DNA from: DATCRE01 sp964235605 | GTDB taxonomy: Bacteria; Bacteroidota; Bacteroidia; Cytophagales; Cyclobacteriaceae | DNA: 64,000 bases | Assembly: GCA_964235605.1 (NCBI GenBank) | Contig: CAXSCR010000009.1 | Coordinates: 1 to 64,000 of the forward strand | Reading direction: 5' to 3' | In this document: one piece after another, positions 1 to 9,938 of the stretch | Position numbering within the stretch: the stretch's first letter is position 1 | Layout of the letters: each line of letters begins with the position of its first letter | Position numbers and translations under genes: made by a program | The notes under the pieces: model-generated | Databases searched by the model: none | The model's input: the letters and a program-made list of their open reading frames with translations, nothing else | Told to the model about the DNA's origin: nothing

Positions 1-102
1 ATCCTAAAGAGTAGAGGTCAGCAATCTGAAAAAAATTTAATCGCTGAATCGCTGAACGCGAAGTTTCGATACTAAAATAAAGTTATTATCTTACAACCAA
101 GG

Positions 103-140
103 AGCCCATCCTCAGTCACATAAATGACTTGGGATGGGCT
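103..140 (+). terminator. Rho-independent terminator of an upstream gene
   Basis: AGCCCATCC (103-111) pairs with GGATGGGCT (132-140), and the stem extends inward through a TCAGTCA/TGACT match. A T-rich tail (TTGTTTATTTATT) follows. It probably ends a plus-strand gene lying left of the window and isolates the restriction gene that starts at 191. Confidence 0.7.
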
Positions 141-190
141 TGTTTATTTATTACATTTCGAATTGTGAAACCCCTTGTTGAATATATCGA

Positions 191-3100
191 ATGACATTCC
201 AAAAAATACTTGATAAATATCGTAAACTTTCATTCAACGAGCGTGATAAAGGTGATCGCTTTGAACGCCTCATGCAGGCATACCTTAAAACAGATCCGAA
301 GTATGCTTTCAAATTCAAAAATGTTTGGCTCTGGAATGAGTTTCCAGGAAAATTAGATTTGGGAGGAGGTGACACCGGTATTGATCTCGTTGCACTTACC
401 CACGAAGGCGACTATTGGGCAATCCAATGTAAATTTTTCGGCCCCGATACTGCTATTGATAAACCGGCAGTTGACAGCTTTCTTTCTACATCGAGCAGAG
501 AATTCAAAAATGAGCAGTTAAAGACCACGCGGTTTGCTCAACGACTTTGGATATCAACATCAAATCGCTGGGGAAGCAACGCCACCGAGGCAATTCGCAA
601 TCAGAATCCGCCAGTTACAAGACTTAATCTTTATGATCTCCAAGAAGCACCTGTTGATTGGGAAAAGCTTGAACAAGGCATTCATGGTGAAACCGCGAGA
701 GCTGAGAAAAAAACACTGCGTGCTCACCAGGTTGAGGCGCTTGAAAAAACAAACTCACATTTTAAGACAGCAAATCGCGGTAAACTGATCATGGCTTGTG
801 GTACAGGTAAAACCTTCACTGCACTACGCATCGCTGAAAATGAAACGCAGGGAAAAGGCGTGATCCTTTTTCTCGTTCCGAGCATTTCGTTACTAGGACA
901 AACACTTCGTGAATGGAGTGCTGATGCCAATGAGCCGATCAATGCCATTTGTATTTGTTCTGATCCCGAGATATCAAAAAAACGATCAAAGAATGAAGAT
1001 GCTGATGCCTTCAGTGTGGTTGACCTTGCATTGCCCGCCTCCACTGATCCGCAAAACATACTACAACAATTTCAGCATATAAAAGACAAAGGTAGGCCAG
1101 GAATGATTGTTGTGTTTTCAACGTATCAGTCAATTGAAGTTATTGCCAAAGCACAAGAGGAGTTGTTGAAAAATGGTTTTAAGGAATTTGATCTTATCAT
1201 ATGCGATGAAGCTCATCGCACAACCGGAGTAACGCTTGCCGATCAGGATGAATCTGCGTTTACAAAAGTTCACGACAACAATTTTATTAAGGGGAAAAAG
1301 CGCATCTACATGACAGCAACCCCAAGGTTATATAATGATGACAGCAAAACCAAAGCGGCACAGGCTGATGCTGTGCTCTGCTCGATGGATGGACAAGAGA
1401 TTTATCGCATAGGCTTTGGTGAAGCTGTCGAGCGGGACCTGCTCACCGATTACAAAGTGCTTATCCTTACCCTCAACGACAAGGACGTTCCCGAAGCTTA
1501 TAGAAAAGTACTTACAAATGAAAAGGTAGAGATCAATACAGACGATGCCTCCAAACTTATTGGTACGATCAACGCATTGTCGAAGCAGTTCTTAGGTGAT
1601 GATGGAAAGACAAGAGACACTGACCCAGAGCCAATGCGTAGAGCAGTTGCTTTTTGTTCAAGCATTGCTTTATCCAAAACCATTACTCAAACTTACAATG
1701 TAGCGACCTCTGCTTATCTCGATGCGCTTCCAGCAGAAGCGAAGATGCAAATGGTCTCCACGCAATCGCGGCATATTGACGGAACCATGACGGCACCCAT
1801 CCGTGATGAATTGCTTGGTTGGCTGAAGGCTCCGATAGAAGGGAATGAATGTCGTGTGTTAACGAATGTAAGATGTCTTAGCGAAGGTGTTGACGTTCCC
1901 TCGTTAGATGCAGTGTTATTTCTGTCTGCGCGAAATTCGCAGGTAGATGTCGTGCAATCCGTAGGGCGAGTGATGCGCAGAGCTCCTGGTAAAAAATACG
2001 GTTACATTATTATTCCAGTAGTTGTGCCCTCTGATGTCGATGCGGGAAAAGCACTTGACGACAATGAACGTTACAAAGTTGTATGGACCGTACTCAATGC
2101 ACTTCGTGCACACGATGATCGTTTCAATGCGATTGTAAATAAGATAGAACTGAACAAGAAACGCCCAACACAAATTTTGGTTGGCCGTCCTGAATACACC
2201 TTTGACGGAGAGGGAAATCATTCAGTTGTTAATGAAAGCCAGCCGACTTATGGAGATACCAAGAGCATCAACGAACAACTTGCACTGCAGTTTGAACAGC
2301 TGCAGTCTGTTGTGTTCGCACGCTTGGTGCAGAAAGTAGGTGATAGACAATATTGGGAACAATGGGCTAAGGATGTTGCAGTTATCGCTGACCGCCAGAT
2401 TGAGCGCATAACCTACTTAGTAACAGAGAAAAAAGATCAACGTAAAGCCTTTGATAAGTTCTTGACTGGATTGCAGAAGAACATCAATCCGGGTATCGAT
2501 GAGCCTCAAGCCATCGAGATGCTCGCACAGCATATTATCACGCGACCAATTTTTGAGGCATTATTCGAAGGATATTCTTTTGTAAGCCACAACGCAGTAT
2601 CTACAGCGATGCAGGGAATGCTCGATGTTTTGGAAGACGGGAACATTGCAGAAGAATCTGAAACGTTACAGCGGTTTTATGATTCAGTGAAGAAGCGCGC
2701 AGCAGGTATTGATAACGCAGAAGGTAAGCAACGGATCATCATTGAATTGTACGATAAATTCTTTAAGACAGCTTTCCCTAAAATGGCTGAGCAATTAGGT
2801 ATTGTGTATACACCGGTTGAAGTTGTTGACTTTATCATTCACTCGGTGGAAGATGTCTTGAAGAAGGAATTCGGTCGTAGCCTGACAGACGAGAACATTC
2901 ATATCCTCGATCCATTCACTGGAACGGGCACGTTCATGACTCGTTTGCTGCAAAGCGGATTGATAGACAAGCGAGACCTTGCACGAAAATATCATGAAGA
3001 GCTTCACGCAAATGAAATTGTTCTACTTGCATATTACATCGCAGCAGTAAACATTGAAAATGCTTACCATGATTTACGGGGAGAGAAAAGTGAATATCAG

Positions 3101-5062
3101 CCCTTTGATGGAATTGTACTGACGGATACTTTTCAAATGGGTGAGACGGATGAGGGCGAAAAACTTTTCTCAGAGATGTTCCCCCAAAACTCCGCGAGGG
3201 TAGCAAGACAAAAGAAAGCACCGCTGCGTGTGATCATGGGTAATCCACCTTACTCTAAAGGTCAGAAATCATCAAACGATAATGCGCAAAATGAAAGTTA
3301 TCCACGACTTGATTCTCGGATTGCCCAAACTTATGTTAAGGGAACCAATGCAACTAATAAAAATGCCGTCTACGATTCATACATCAAGGCATTTCGATGG
3401 AGCACTGATCGGCTTAGCGATAAAGATGGAGGCATTATTGCTTTCGTGTCAAATAGTGGCTGGCTGGACGGCAGCGGAATGGATGGATTCAGAAAAACTG
3501 TCTCAAAAGAGTTCAGCGCTATTTGGATTTTCAATCTGCGAGGGAATCAACGCACAAGTGGTGAACTCAGCCGTAAAGAGGGTGGTAAGATATTTGGTTC
3601 AGGATCAAGAACGCCTATATCCATTACATTCTTAATTAAAAATCCAGCGAAAAAAACAGAAACGGCTGAGATCTATTATAAAGACATCGGTGATTATCTC
3701 ACCCGCGAAGAGAAACTATCAATCATTAGAAGTTTTAAGAGCATTGATTCTTCAGAAATCCATTGGACAGCTCTATCGCCTAATGAACACGGTGATTGGC
3801 TCAACTTGAGAAATGACATATTCGACACATTTATTTCCATTGAACCAGACGCCAAGTTCGATCACCGGGCCCCTTCCTTTTTTACTACATACTCTTTAGG
3901 AATTGCGACCGCGCGTGATGCATGGGTGTATAACTTCGCAAAGTCTGAACTTGAAACCAACATGAGGCGGTCCATTTCTTTTTATAACGAACAGCGAGAA
4001 TCGTTTCAAGTCAAAAGCAAAGAAGATAGCAAATTATATTTCAGTGATTTCTGCTCTAATGATAGCACAAAAATTAGTTGGAACGACTCTCTACGAACAT
4101 TGTGTGCTAAGAATACCCGTTTACAATATTTGGATGGAAAACATGAAATAGCCCTTTATCGACCATTTGTAAAGCAGTACGTTTACTTTGACAAAAATTT
4201 TATTCAAAGGCCTTACCAGCAGCCCAAGTTGTTTCCCCCGTCTCAGACAAACTTAGCTATCTGCGTTTCAGGTCTTGGTGGAACTAAGGAGAACACGACC
4301 ATAATCACCAATAATATATTAGACCTTAACTGCCTTGATGCAGGCAGCCAATGCTTCCCTCTGTTCTATTACGAAGAACGGCAAAAAAACAGCCCAACTA
4401 TTTTTGATTCTGAAGAAGGGACTGATTACGTCCGCAGAGATGGTGTTTCTGATTTTATTTTCGAACGAGGGAAATCTCAATACGGTAAAAATGTAACCAG
4501 AGAAGATATTTTTTATTATGTCTACGGATTCTTACACAGTCCTGAGTACCGCACTACCTTTGCTAATGATTTAAAGAAAATGCTGCCACGCATTCAGCTG
4601 GTGGAGGACGTTCGTGATTTTTGGAAGTTCAGCAAAGCTGGCCGCGCACTTGCAGATCTGCACATTAACTATGAAAGTGTTCCTCCTTATGAAGATGCAA
4701 AAGTGAATATGCCTGAGGAGCAGCTCTCAATGGATCCTTACGAGTTTTACCGCGTAGAAAAAATGCGCTTCCCTAAAAAGGATCGTAAAGATTGTATCAT
4801 CTATAATAGCAGGATTACGATAGAGAATATTCCACCAAAAGCGTACGAGTACATCGTAAATGGCAAGAGCGCGATCGAGTGGATCATGGAGCGTTACAAA
4901 GTTGATGTACACAAAGAGAGTGGTATCAAGAACGATCCGAATGATTGGTCGCAGGATGTCAATAAGCCAAGCTACATTTTGGATTTGCTCTTGAGCATAA
5001 TTAATGTGAGCGTGCAGACGGTTGACATTGTAAATCATTTACCTAAAGTAAAGTTTGAATAA
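191..5062 (+). CDS. Type ISP restriction-modification enzyme (single-chain nuclease, translocase, methyltransferase)
   Basis: A 1623-residue single-polypeptide restriction-modification enzyme of the LlaGI/LlaBIII type. The order of domains is as expected for the family. An N-terminal Mrr-like PD-(D/E)xK nuclease has D65, Q79 and K81 in the GIDLVA...AIQCK context. A superfamily 2 translocase follows with Walker A CGTGKT at about 203-208, the DEAH box at 339-342 and motif VI QSVGRVMRR from 589. The gamma-type N6-adenine methyltransferase has motif I DPFTGTG from 907 and catalytic NPPY at 1018-1021, then a C-terminal target-recognition region. Such enzymes methylate a short asymmetric site on one strand and cleave after ATP-driven translocation and collision. 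The length is normal for the family and no lesion was found. The next gene starts 8 bp after the stop, so the two probably form an operon. The recognition site cannot be predicted from the sequence. Confidence 0.93.
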   Translation: MTFQKILDKYRKLSFNERDKGDRFERLMQAYLKTDPKYAFKFKNVWLWNEFPGKLDLGGGDTGIDLVALTHEGDYWAIQCKFFGPDTAIDKPAVDSFLSTSSREFKNEQLKTTRFAQRLWISTSNRWGSNATEAIRNQNPPVTRLNLYDLQEAPVDWEKLEQGIHGETARAEKKTLRAHQVEALEKTNSHFKTANRGKLIMACGTGKTFTALRIAENETQGKGVILFLVPSISLLGQTLREWSADANEPINAICICSDPEISKKRSKNEDADAFSVVDLALPASTDPQNILQQFQHIKDKGRPGMIVVFSTYQSIEVIAKAQEELLKNGFKEFDLIICDEAHRTTGVTLADQDESAFTKVHDNNFIKGKKRIYMTATPRLYNDDSKTKAAQADAVLCSMDGQEIYRIGFGEAVERDLLTDYKVLILTLNDKDVPEAYRKVLTNEKVEINTDDASKLIGTINALSKQFLGDDGKTRDTDPEPMRRAVAFCSSIALSKTITQTYNVATSAYLDALPAEAKMQMVSTQSRHIDGTMTAPIRDELLGWLKAPIEGNECRVLTNVRCLSEGVDVPSLDAVLFLSARNSQVDVVQSVGRVMRRAPGKKYGYIIIPVVVPSDVDAGKALDDNERYKVVWTVLNALRAHDDRFNAIVNKIELNKKRPTQILVGRPEYTFDGEGNHSVVNESQPTYGDTKSINEQLALQFEQLQSVVFARLVQKVGDRQYWEQWAKDVAVIADRQIERITYLVTEKKDQRKAFDKFLTGLQKNINPGIDEPQAIEMLAQHIITRPIFEALFEGYSFVSHNAVSTAMQGMLDVLEDGNIAEESETLQRFYDSVKKRAAGIDNAEGKQRIIIELYDKFFKTAFPKMAEQLGIVYTPVEVVDFIIHSVEDVLKKEFGRSLTDENIHILDPFTGTGTFMTRLLQSGLIDKRDLARKYHEELHANEIVLLAYYIAAVNIENAYHDLRGEKSEYQPFDGIVLTDTFQMGETDEGEKLFSEMFPQNSARVARQKKAPLRVIMGNPPYSKGQKSSNDNAQNESYPRLDSRIAQTYVKGTNATNKNAVYDSYIKAFRWSTDRLSDKDGGIIAFVSNSGWLDGSGMDGFRKTVSKEFSAIWIFNLRGNQRTSGELSRKEGGKIFGSGSRTPISITFLIKNPAKKTETAEIYYKDIGDYLTREEKLSIIRSFKSIDSSEIHWTALSPNEHGDWLNLRNDIFDTFISIEPDAKFDHRAPSFFTTYSLGIATARDAWVYNFAKSELETNMRRSISFYNEQRESFQVKSKEDSKLYFSDFCSNDSTKISWNDSLRTLCAKNTRLQYLDGKHEIALYRPFVKQYVYFDKNFIQRPYQQPKLFPPSQTNLAICVSGLGGTKENTTIITNNILDLNCLDAGSQCFPLFYYEERQKNSPTIFDSEEGTDYVRRDGVSDFIFERGKSQYGKNVTREDIFYYVYGFLHSPEYRTTFANDLKKMLPRIQLVEDVRDFWKFSKAGRALADLHINYESVPPYEDAKVNMPEEQLSMDPYEFYRVEKMRFPKKDRKDCIIYNSRITIENIPPKAYEYIVNGKSAIEWIMERYKVDVHKESGIKNDPNDWSQDVNKPSYILDLLLSIINVSVQTVDIVNHLPKVKFE

Positions 5063-5070
5063 GAACAAAC

Positions 5071-6316
5071 ATGGATAACTACAACATCAAAAGTACTTCC
5101 GCTTATTCGGGCCAACTAATGGCACCGATAGTTGTTGAAGAGTCCTCAACAACGCGAAAAGTACTTTATGTTGATCTCAATGATAAAAAAGTTGGTGTAG
5201 GTGAAACGGTAGGCATTAAGATCGTTCACCAAAGGCGCAGGCAAAATGATGAATGGGAAGACGTAGCGTCAGTGAATTTGAATAGTCTAAAGGGTGGCGA
5301 AGGTGTTAAACTCGACTTAAGTAGCAAGACAACCCGGAAAATAAAGGAAAAGGCAGTCAGAGTGGTCGACCATGAGCGTACAATGATGTATTGGCACCTT
5401 GGGAAACGAATTCTCGAAGAGGAGCAACAAGGTAAAGAACGAGCAGATTATGCAGCGTATCTAACCACTTATATTGCAAGTAAGCTGGAACCCGAATATG
5501 GTTCTGGGTTTTCCAAACGACAAGTTGAGCTTTTTCGCTAGTTTTATCGCACATTTCAAATTGCGAATACACTGTATTCGCAATTGAGTTGGAGTCAGTA
5601 CAAGCTTATTTTAAGACTGGATTCAGACGATAAAAGACAATTCTATATAGCTGAGACTGTAAAAAATAACTGGACAGTCCGACAATTAGAAAGACAAATT
5701 CATAGTAGCCTTTGGGAAAGGCTACTTATCAGTAATGATAAATCTAGCGTGCTAGCAGTTGCAAGAAACGAGCAGTCTATAACTGATCCTCGGGGTATTA
5801 TAAAAGACCCCATGGTGTTGGAATTTCTTGGGTTAAAAAGGGAAACCTCTTATTACGAAAAGGATTTGGAACAAGCCATTATTACTCACTTACAAGATTT
5901 TCTCTTAGAATTAGGCAATGGATTTACTTTTGTTGGACGTCAAAAAGGACTCCATATTGATGGTGATGATTTTTTCATAGATCTAGTATTTTACAATAGA
6001 CTTTTAAAATGTTTTGTTTTAATAGAGATTAAGACCACAAAACTTACTCACCAGCATATAGGCCAATTACAAATGTATGTAAACTATTATGATCGAAATG
6101 AGAAAAAAGACTTTGAAAACCCTACGATAGGTATACTTCTCTGTGCGGAAAAAAAATAACGCGGTTGTTAAAATTTCTTTACCCGAAAATAACAAAACTA
6201 TTATTGCTACGGAATACAAGTTATATCTTCCGACGGAACAGCAGCTAATCGAAGAAATGAAAAAAGAAATAGCAAAACTAGAAACCGAAGATAACGACTC
6301 TGAAACAAGGGAATAA
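5071..6316 (+). pseudogene. DUF1016/YhcG-like PD-(D/E)xK nuclease, broken by an in-frame stop and a frameshift
   Basis: Three segments together make one protein. Residues 1 to about 95 are an unrecognised N-terminal region. The DUF1016 N-terminal domain follows (MYWHLGKRILEEEQQGK...GFSKRQVELFR). An in-frame TAG at 5539-5541 interrupts it; the same frame continues as FYRTFQIANTLYSQLSWSQY, the expected family sequence, so the stop is plausibly a CAG-to-TAG change. The catalytic region continues to the A8 run at 6149-6156. One A too many there shifts the frame; the next frame reads NNAVVKISLPENNKTI and the expected C-terminus, ending at 6316. A TTG at 5584 could restart translation and give a fragment ending at 6159. 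YhcG-family nucleases are commonly found beside restriction systems. Either real decay or a sequencing error in the A-run is possible; the nonsense codon favours real decay. Confidence 0.85.
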
Positions 6317-6776
6317 TCCAAAGCAGCCTTACACGATATGAAAAGAATGATAGAAGTCCTTCTATCTAAGTCGCTTATACAGTTCTAAGCCGTAGGAATG
6401 CCACTTGACTCCTTACGATGGAGCAGTTAATAATGCTGTGACAGTAAAAGCAGTGGCGTTAAAAAAACCATACTTCGTCAATATCTATCATATCTGGAAG
6501 CAGCATTTTTAGTTCACATTGTAAAGCCCGATGCACGCTGTAATCAGCGGCTCCGAGATAGTGTTATATCCGGTTTTTTATTTGATTATAATGCGTAGTT
6601 TTCAAAAAATGTATTTTATTTACGATAGAATAAGACTATGCAGTATGATAAACTTGATAAAGCCTGATTAACAGCATGTCAATTCCATTGGGCTCCGGAT
6701 TATTGCCTCCCTGGATCCTGAATAGTAATTCAAAACATTCAAATAAAGTCCAATCATAAACAGTAACATTAATTAT
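6317..6776. other. Intergenic region with a short open continuation after the DUF1016 pseudogene
   Basis: The frame that ends at 6316 stays open for another 23 codons to a TAA at 6386-6388 and looks protein-like (about LHDMKRMIEVLLSKSL). It could be an eroded C-terminal tail of the same gene, but it is too short to call. From 6389 to 6776 no gene, hairpin or repeat was recognised; the promoter of the following secreted esterase should lie here. Confidence 0.3.
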
Positions 6777-9700
6777 ATGAAGAAACTATTACTGTCTTTT
6801 GCTATAACGCTTGTTACATTTTGTTCCGCTCAATCGCAAGTATATAAAACGAGCTTCATTGATTTCGGTCCCAATGATATAACCAATGGAAACATCACTC
6901 CCGGCCAGGATGCAAATGGCAACTACTGGAACAATGCAACAGATCCAAACCTGGCAGCTGCACCGCTTAACCTGATCGACAACAAAAATGTTTCTTCAGG
7001 GTCAACTCTTGTAGTTTCTTTACCCATGTTAAAAAATGGAATACAGAATGGAGGGTTGCTTGCCCCCTCGTCAGGTTTATTAAAACAATTTGCTGTCGCA
7101 ACTGCAACGCAAGATTATTTTCACACGCCTGCATCAGGAAGCGTAACACTGAGAGGACTGAATAAAACAAGGGGATATATTTTTTCTTTGTTTGGCACAC
7201 GTAATGATACGGAGACGCGGATTACAACCTACACATTACTTGGAACCAATCAATATAGCGGCGCATTACAAACTTCAGGCACCAATCTGGGAGGCACCGG
7301 ATACAACGGAAACAACAGCACTGTTCTTGTTACCAAAACCATTATGCCCAGTAGCAATGGAGAGATTACCATTGTAATTTCAAAAACAGCAGGCGCGTTT
7401 GCATACCTTGGTGCGCTCAAAATGGAGGAGGTAAATGGTGTAGTAGTGTCACCCTTTTGTGCATCTAAAGACCCATATAAAATTGCATGGATGGGTTCGT
7501 CTGTTTCGTTTGGCACGGGTGCCACTAACAATCAGGGATATGTTTACCAATATACACAACAATTAGCAAACAGATATAATGCAAGCACAGGCAGAAACTG
7601 GAATGTGAACAACATATCTATAGGCGGGAACAATACAATTGACTTAATAAACCGGTGGGATAAAGATCTTCTGCCACGCTGCAGCAAGTATGTTGTTTAT
7701 GGCGTTTCCTTAGGTAATGAAGGCATAATAACTGCCGGACAAGCAGCATTCGATCAGTTTAAAAATAATTTACAGCTGTTAATAGATAAAGCTAAAGCAG
7801 AAGGCATTATTCCAATTATAGCAAATTGCTATACGCGAAACGACTACACATTAACAGAATACAACTATGTAAAGCAAATGAATGCGCTCATTAATTCGTG
7901 GGATGTTGCCAGCATTAATCTATTGGGCGCAGTAGACAATGGTTCGGGTCAGTGGTCACCTTCATATTTTTTCGATGCACTCCACCCCAACGATGCAGGG
8001 CATACAGAAATGATGTACGCAATAGTACCCTCTCTCTTCGACGCGATGGATGCAGGCAAGACGCAGCCCAAAATTATTAATGGCACGTCAATCTCTTTAA
8101 GTTCGGCAACTAATTATAAAATTGAGTTTGCGCCAGAAGAAACACTTCATCCATTTACACTTTCGTTCGATATTAAAACATCGGGCGCTGGTTCAATGAG
8201 TGCGTTCGAAACAACAACTGGGAAGGGAATTCTGTCGATTGTTTCTGGTTCAGGAAAAGTGCAATATAAATCAGCAACATCTGCCGGTATAGCGGGTGTA
8301 ACGACCGTTACAAACAATGAATGGCACAAAGTAACGCTTACCCATTATTATGCATTAGGGCAAACATTATTATATGTTGATAACATTTTGCAGGGCGCTG
8401 TTTCAGAAAAAATAATTGCTAAAAAATTTACGCTTGGCGGAGCAACGTCACCCATGGCAGGTTACCGCAATCTTTTGTTTTATCGTTCGGCAATCAATGC
8501 AGCAGAAATTGCAGCGCTTGCATCAAACCAATTATTAAAATCAAGCCTCGAAATCTATTCACCACTTGACGCGCAGGGCGTTACCGGAAATGATACCCTG
8601 GTGAACATAGCACAAAGCCAAAATAAAATTGTTAAAGTGAAAAATAATTTTGATGGCCCGGCTATATTGTATAAAGATTGTGGATTCATAGGCAACGCAG
8701 TTGAGCTTGGAGAAGGAGATTATACTTTAGCAGCATTGGCCAGTAAGGGTATCGCCAATGACGACATATCTTCCATTAAGATAAAAGCAGGTTTTAAAAT
8801 CGTTGGTTTTAAAGATGATAACTTTGGCGGCGCGTCAATAACAATATCTGCCAGTGATGATTGTCTTGTAAACGAAGGGTTTAATGATCAGATCACTTCG
8901 TTAAAAATTGTAACTAGTGGCGTAACCGGAATGGATGGAACCTGGTTTTTAAAAAATAGCCACAGTAATCTGTACCTCGATGTGCCGGGAGGTAACCTGT
9001 CAGACGGGGTGCAATGGCAACAATTGGCGCTGAACAATTCTGCTGAACAACAATTTATACTGTCAGATATAGGTGGCGGTGTATACACTGTAACCAACCT
9101 GAACTCAGGCAAAGTGATGGATGTAGATGGTGCTAAAGACGACAATGGTGCAAAAGTGCAACAGCGGAGTTATGCGAATGGAAAAAATCAACAATGGATA
9201 TTAATTGCGGCCGATGCCGGATTTTATAAGTTCGTAGCAAGACACAGCATAAAGATTTTGGAAATTGGCGCATGGAGCACAGCGGATGGCGGCATGGCAC
9301 AGCAATGGACCAATGAAAATCAATCAAGCGGGCAATGGAAGTTAGTGCCAGCACCAGGAAACATTGCTACCGTATACAAACATTGCAATTATGATGTGAG
9401 TGGCTACAGTGCTAAGTTGACTACCGGGAAATATACACTTGCTCAGCTACTCGCCAAAGGAATTGCAGACAATGATCTTTCGGCTGTCAAATTGAGTGAC
9501 GGCTATGAAATGCTTCTTTATACCGACGATAATCTGACGGGTACGTCACTGCTTGTTAAAACGGATAACAGTTGTCTTGCTGCTAATAATTTTAATGATA
9601 TTACCACCTCATTGCGAATTCAGGCAGTCAGCAATACCGTGTCGGCAAAAAGGTCAGCTAACAAAACAAGTGAAAGCAAATCTACACTTAACACTTTTCC

Positions 9701-9938
9701 TAACCCATTTGCTCAGTCTATATCAGTTGAAACTGAGAACGAGAATGACGGCAGGGTATCTGTAACAGTTTATAATATGAATGGCCAAGTGGTTAAAAAA
9801 TTATTTGAAGGCTACCTTGCGGCTGGCATTTACCAGTTCGTGTTTGATGCAACTACCTTAGAAGATAACATATACTTTGTGAAGTACATCTATAAAAATA
9901 AGGTTGTGACGAAAAAAATAATGAAGTTGTATCACTGA
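6777..9938 (+). CDS. Secreted SGNH/GDSL esterase with LamG-like, beta/gamma-crystallin and ricin lectin modules, T9SS type A
   Basis: A 1053-residue exported multidomain protein. The signal peptide (MKKLLLSFAITLVTFCSAQS) is followed by a beta-rich N-terminal domain to about 225. An SGNH hydrolase spans about 232-425: block I is GSSVSFG with S242 as likely nucleophile, and block V is FFDALHPND with D400 and H403. A concanavalin/LamG-like domain follows (about 455-585), then a beta/gamma-crystallin-like domain (about 625-710), a ricin B-type beta-trefoil with QQW/QW repeats (about 715-860), a second beta/gamma-crystallin-like domain (about 862-950) and a T9SS type A C-terminal sorting domain (TFPNPFAQS... 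to the end). It probably deacylates a plant or algal polysaccharide while the lectin modules hold the substrate. It stands 1.2 kb upstream of the SusC gene and probably belongs to the same utilisation locus. Confidence 0.88.
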   Translation: MKKLLLSFAITLVTFCSAQSQVYKTSFIDFGPNDITNGNITPGQDANGNYWNNATDPNLAAAPLNLIDNKNVSSGSTLVVSLPMLKNGIQNGGLLAPSSGLLKQFAVATATQDYFHTPASGSVTLRGLNKTRGYIFSLFGTRNDTETRITTYTLLGTNQYSGALQTSGTNLGGTGYNGNNSTVLVTKTIMPSSNGEITIVISKTAGAFAYLGALKMEEVNGVVVSPFCASKDPYKIAWMGSSVSFGTGATNNQGYVYQYTQQLANRYNASTGRNWNVNNISIGGNNTIDLINRWDKDLLPRCSKYVVYGVSLGNEGIITAGQAAFDQFKNNLQLLIDKAKAEGIIPIIANCYTRNDYTLTEYNYVKQMNALINSWDVASINLLGAVDNGSGQWSPSYFFDALHPNDAGHTEMMYAIVPSLFDAMDAGKTQPKIINGTSISLSSATNYKIEFAPEETLHPFTLSFDIKTSGAGSMSAFETTTGKGILSIVSGSGKVQYKSATSAGIAGVTTVTNNEWHKVTLTHYYALGQTLLYVDNILQGAVSEKIIAKKFTLGGATSPMAGYRNLLFYRSAINAAEIAALASNQLLKSSLEIYSPLDAQGVTGNDTLVNIAQSQNKIVKVKNNFDGPAILYKDCGFIGNAVELGEGDYTLAALASKGIANDDISSIKIKAGFKIVGFKDDNFGGASITISASDDCLVNEGFNDQITSLKIVTSGVTGMDGTWFLKNSHSNLYLDVPGGNLSDGVQWQQLALNNSAEQQFILSDIGGGVYTVTNLNSGKVMDVDGAKDDNGAKVQQRSYANGKNQQWILIAADAGFYKFVARHSIKILEIGAWSTADGGMAQQWTNENQSSGQWKLVPAPGNIATVYKHCNYDVSGYSAKLTTGKYTLAQLLAKGIADNDLSAVKLSDGYEMLLYTDDNLTGTSLLVKTDNSCLAANNFNDITTSLRIQAVSNTVSAKRSANKTSESKSTLNTFPNPFAQSISVETENENDGRVSVTVYNMNGQVVKKLFEGYLAAGIYQFVFDATTLEDNIYFVKYIYKNKVVTKKIMKLYH

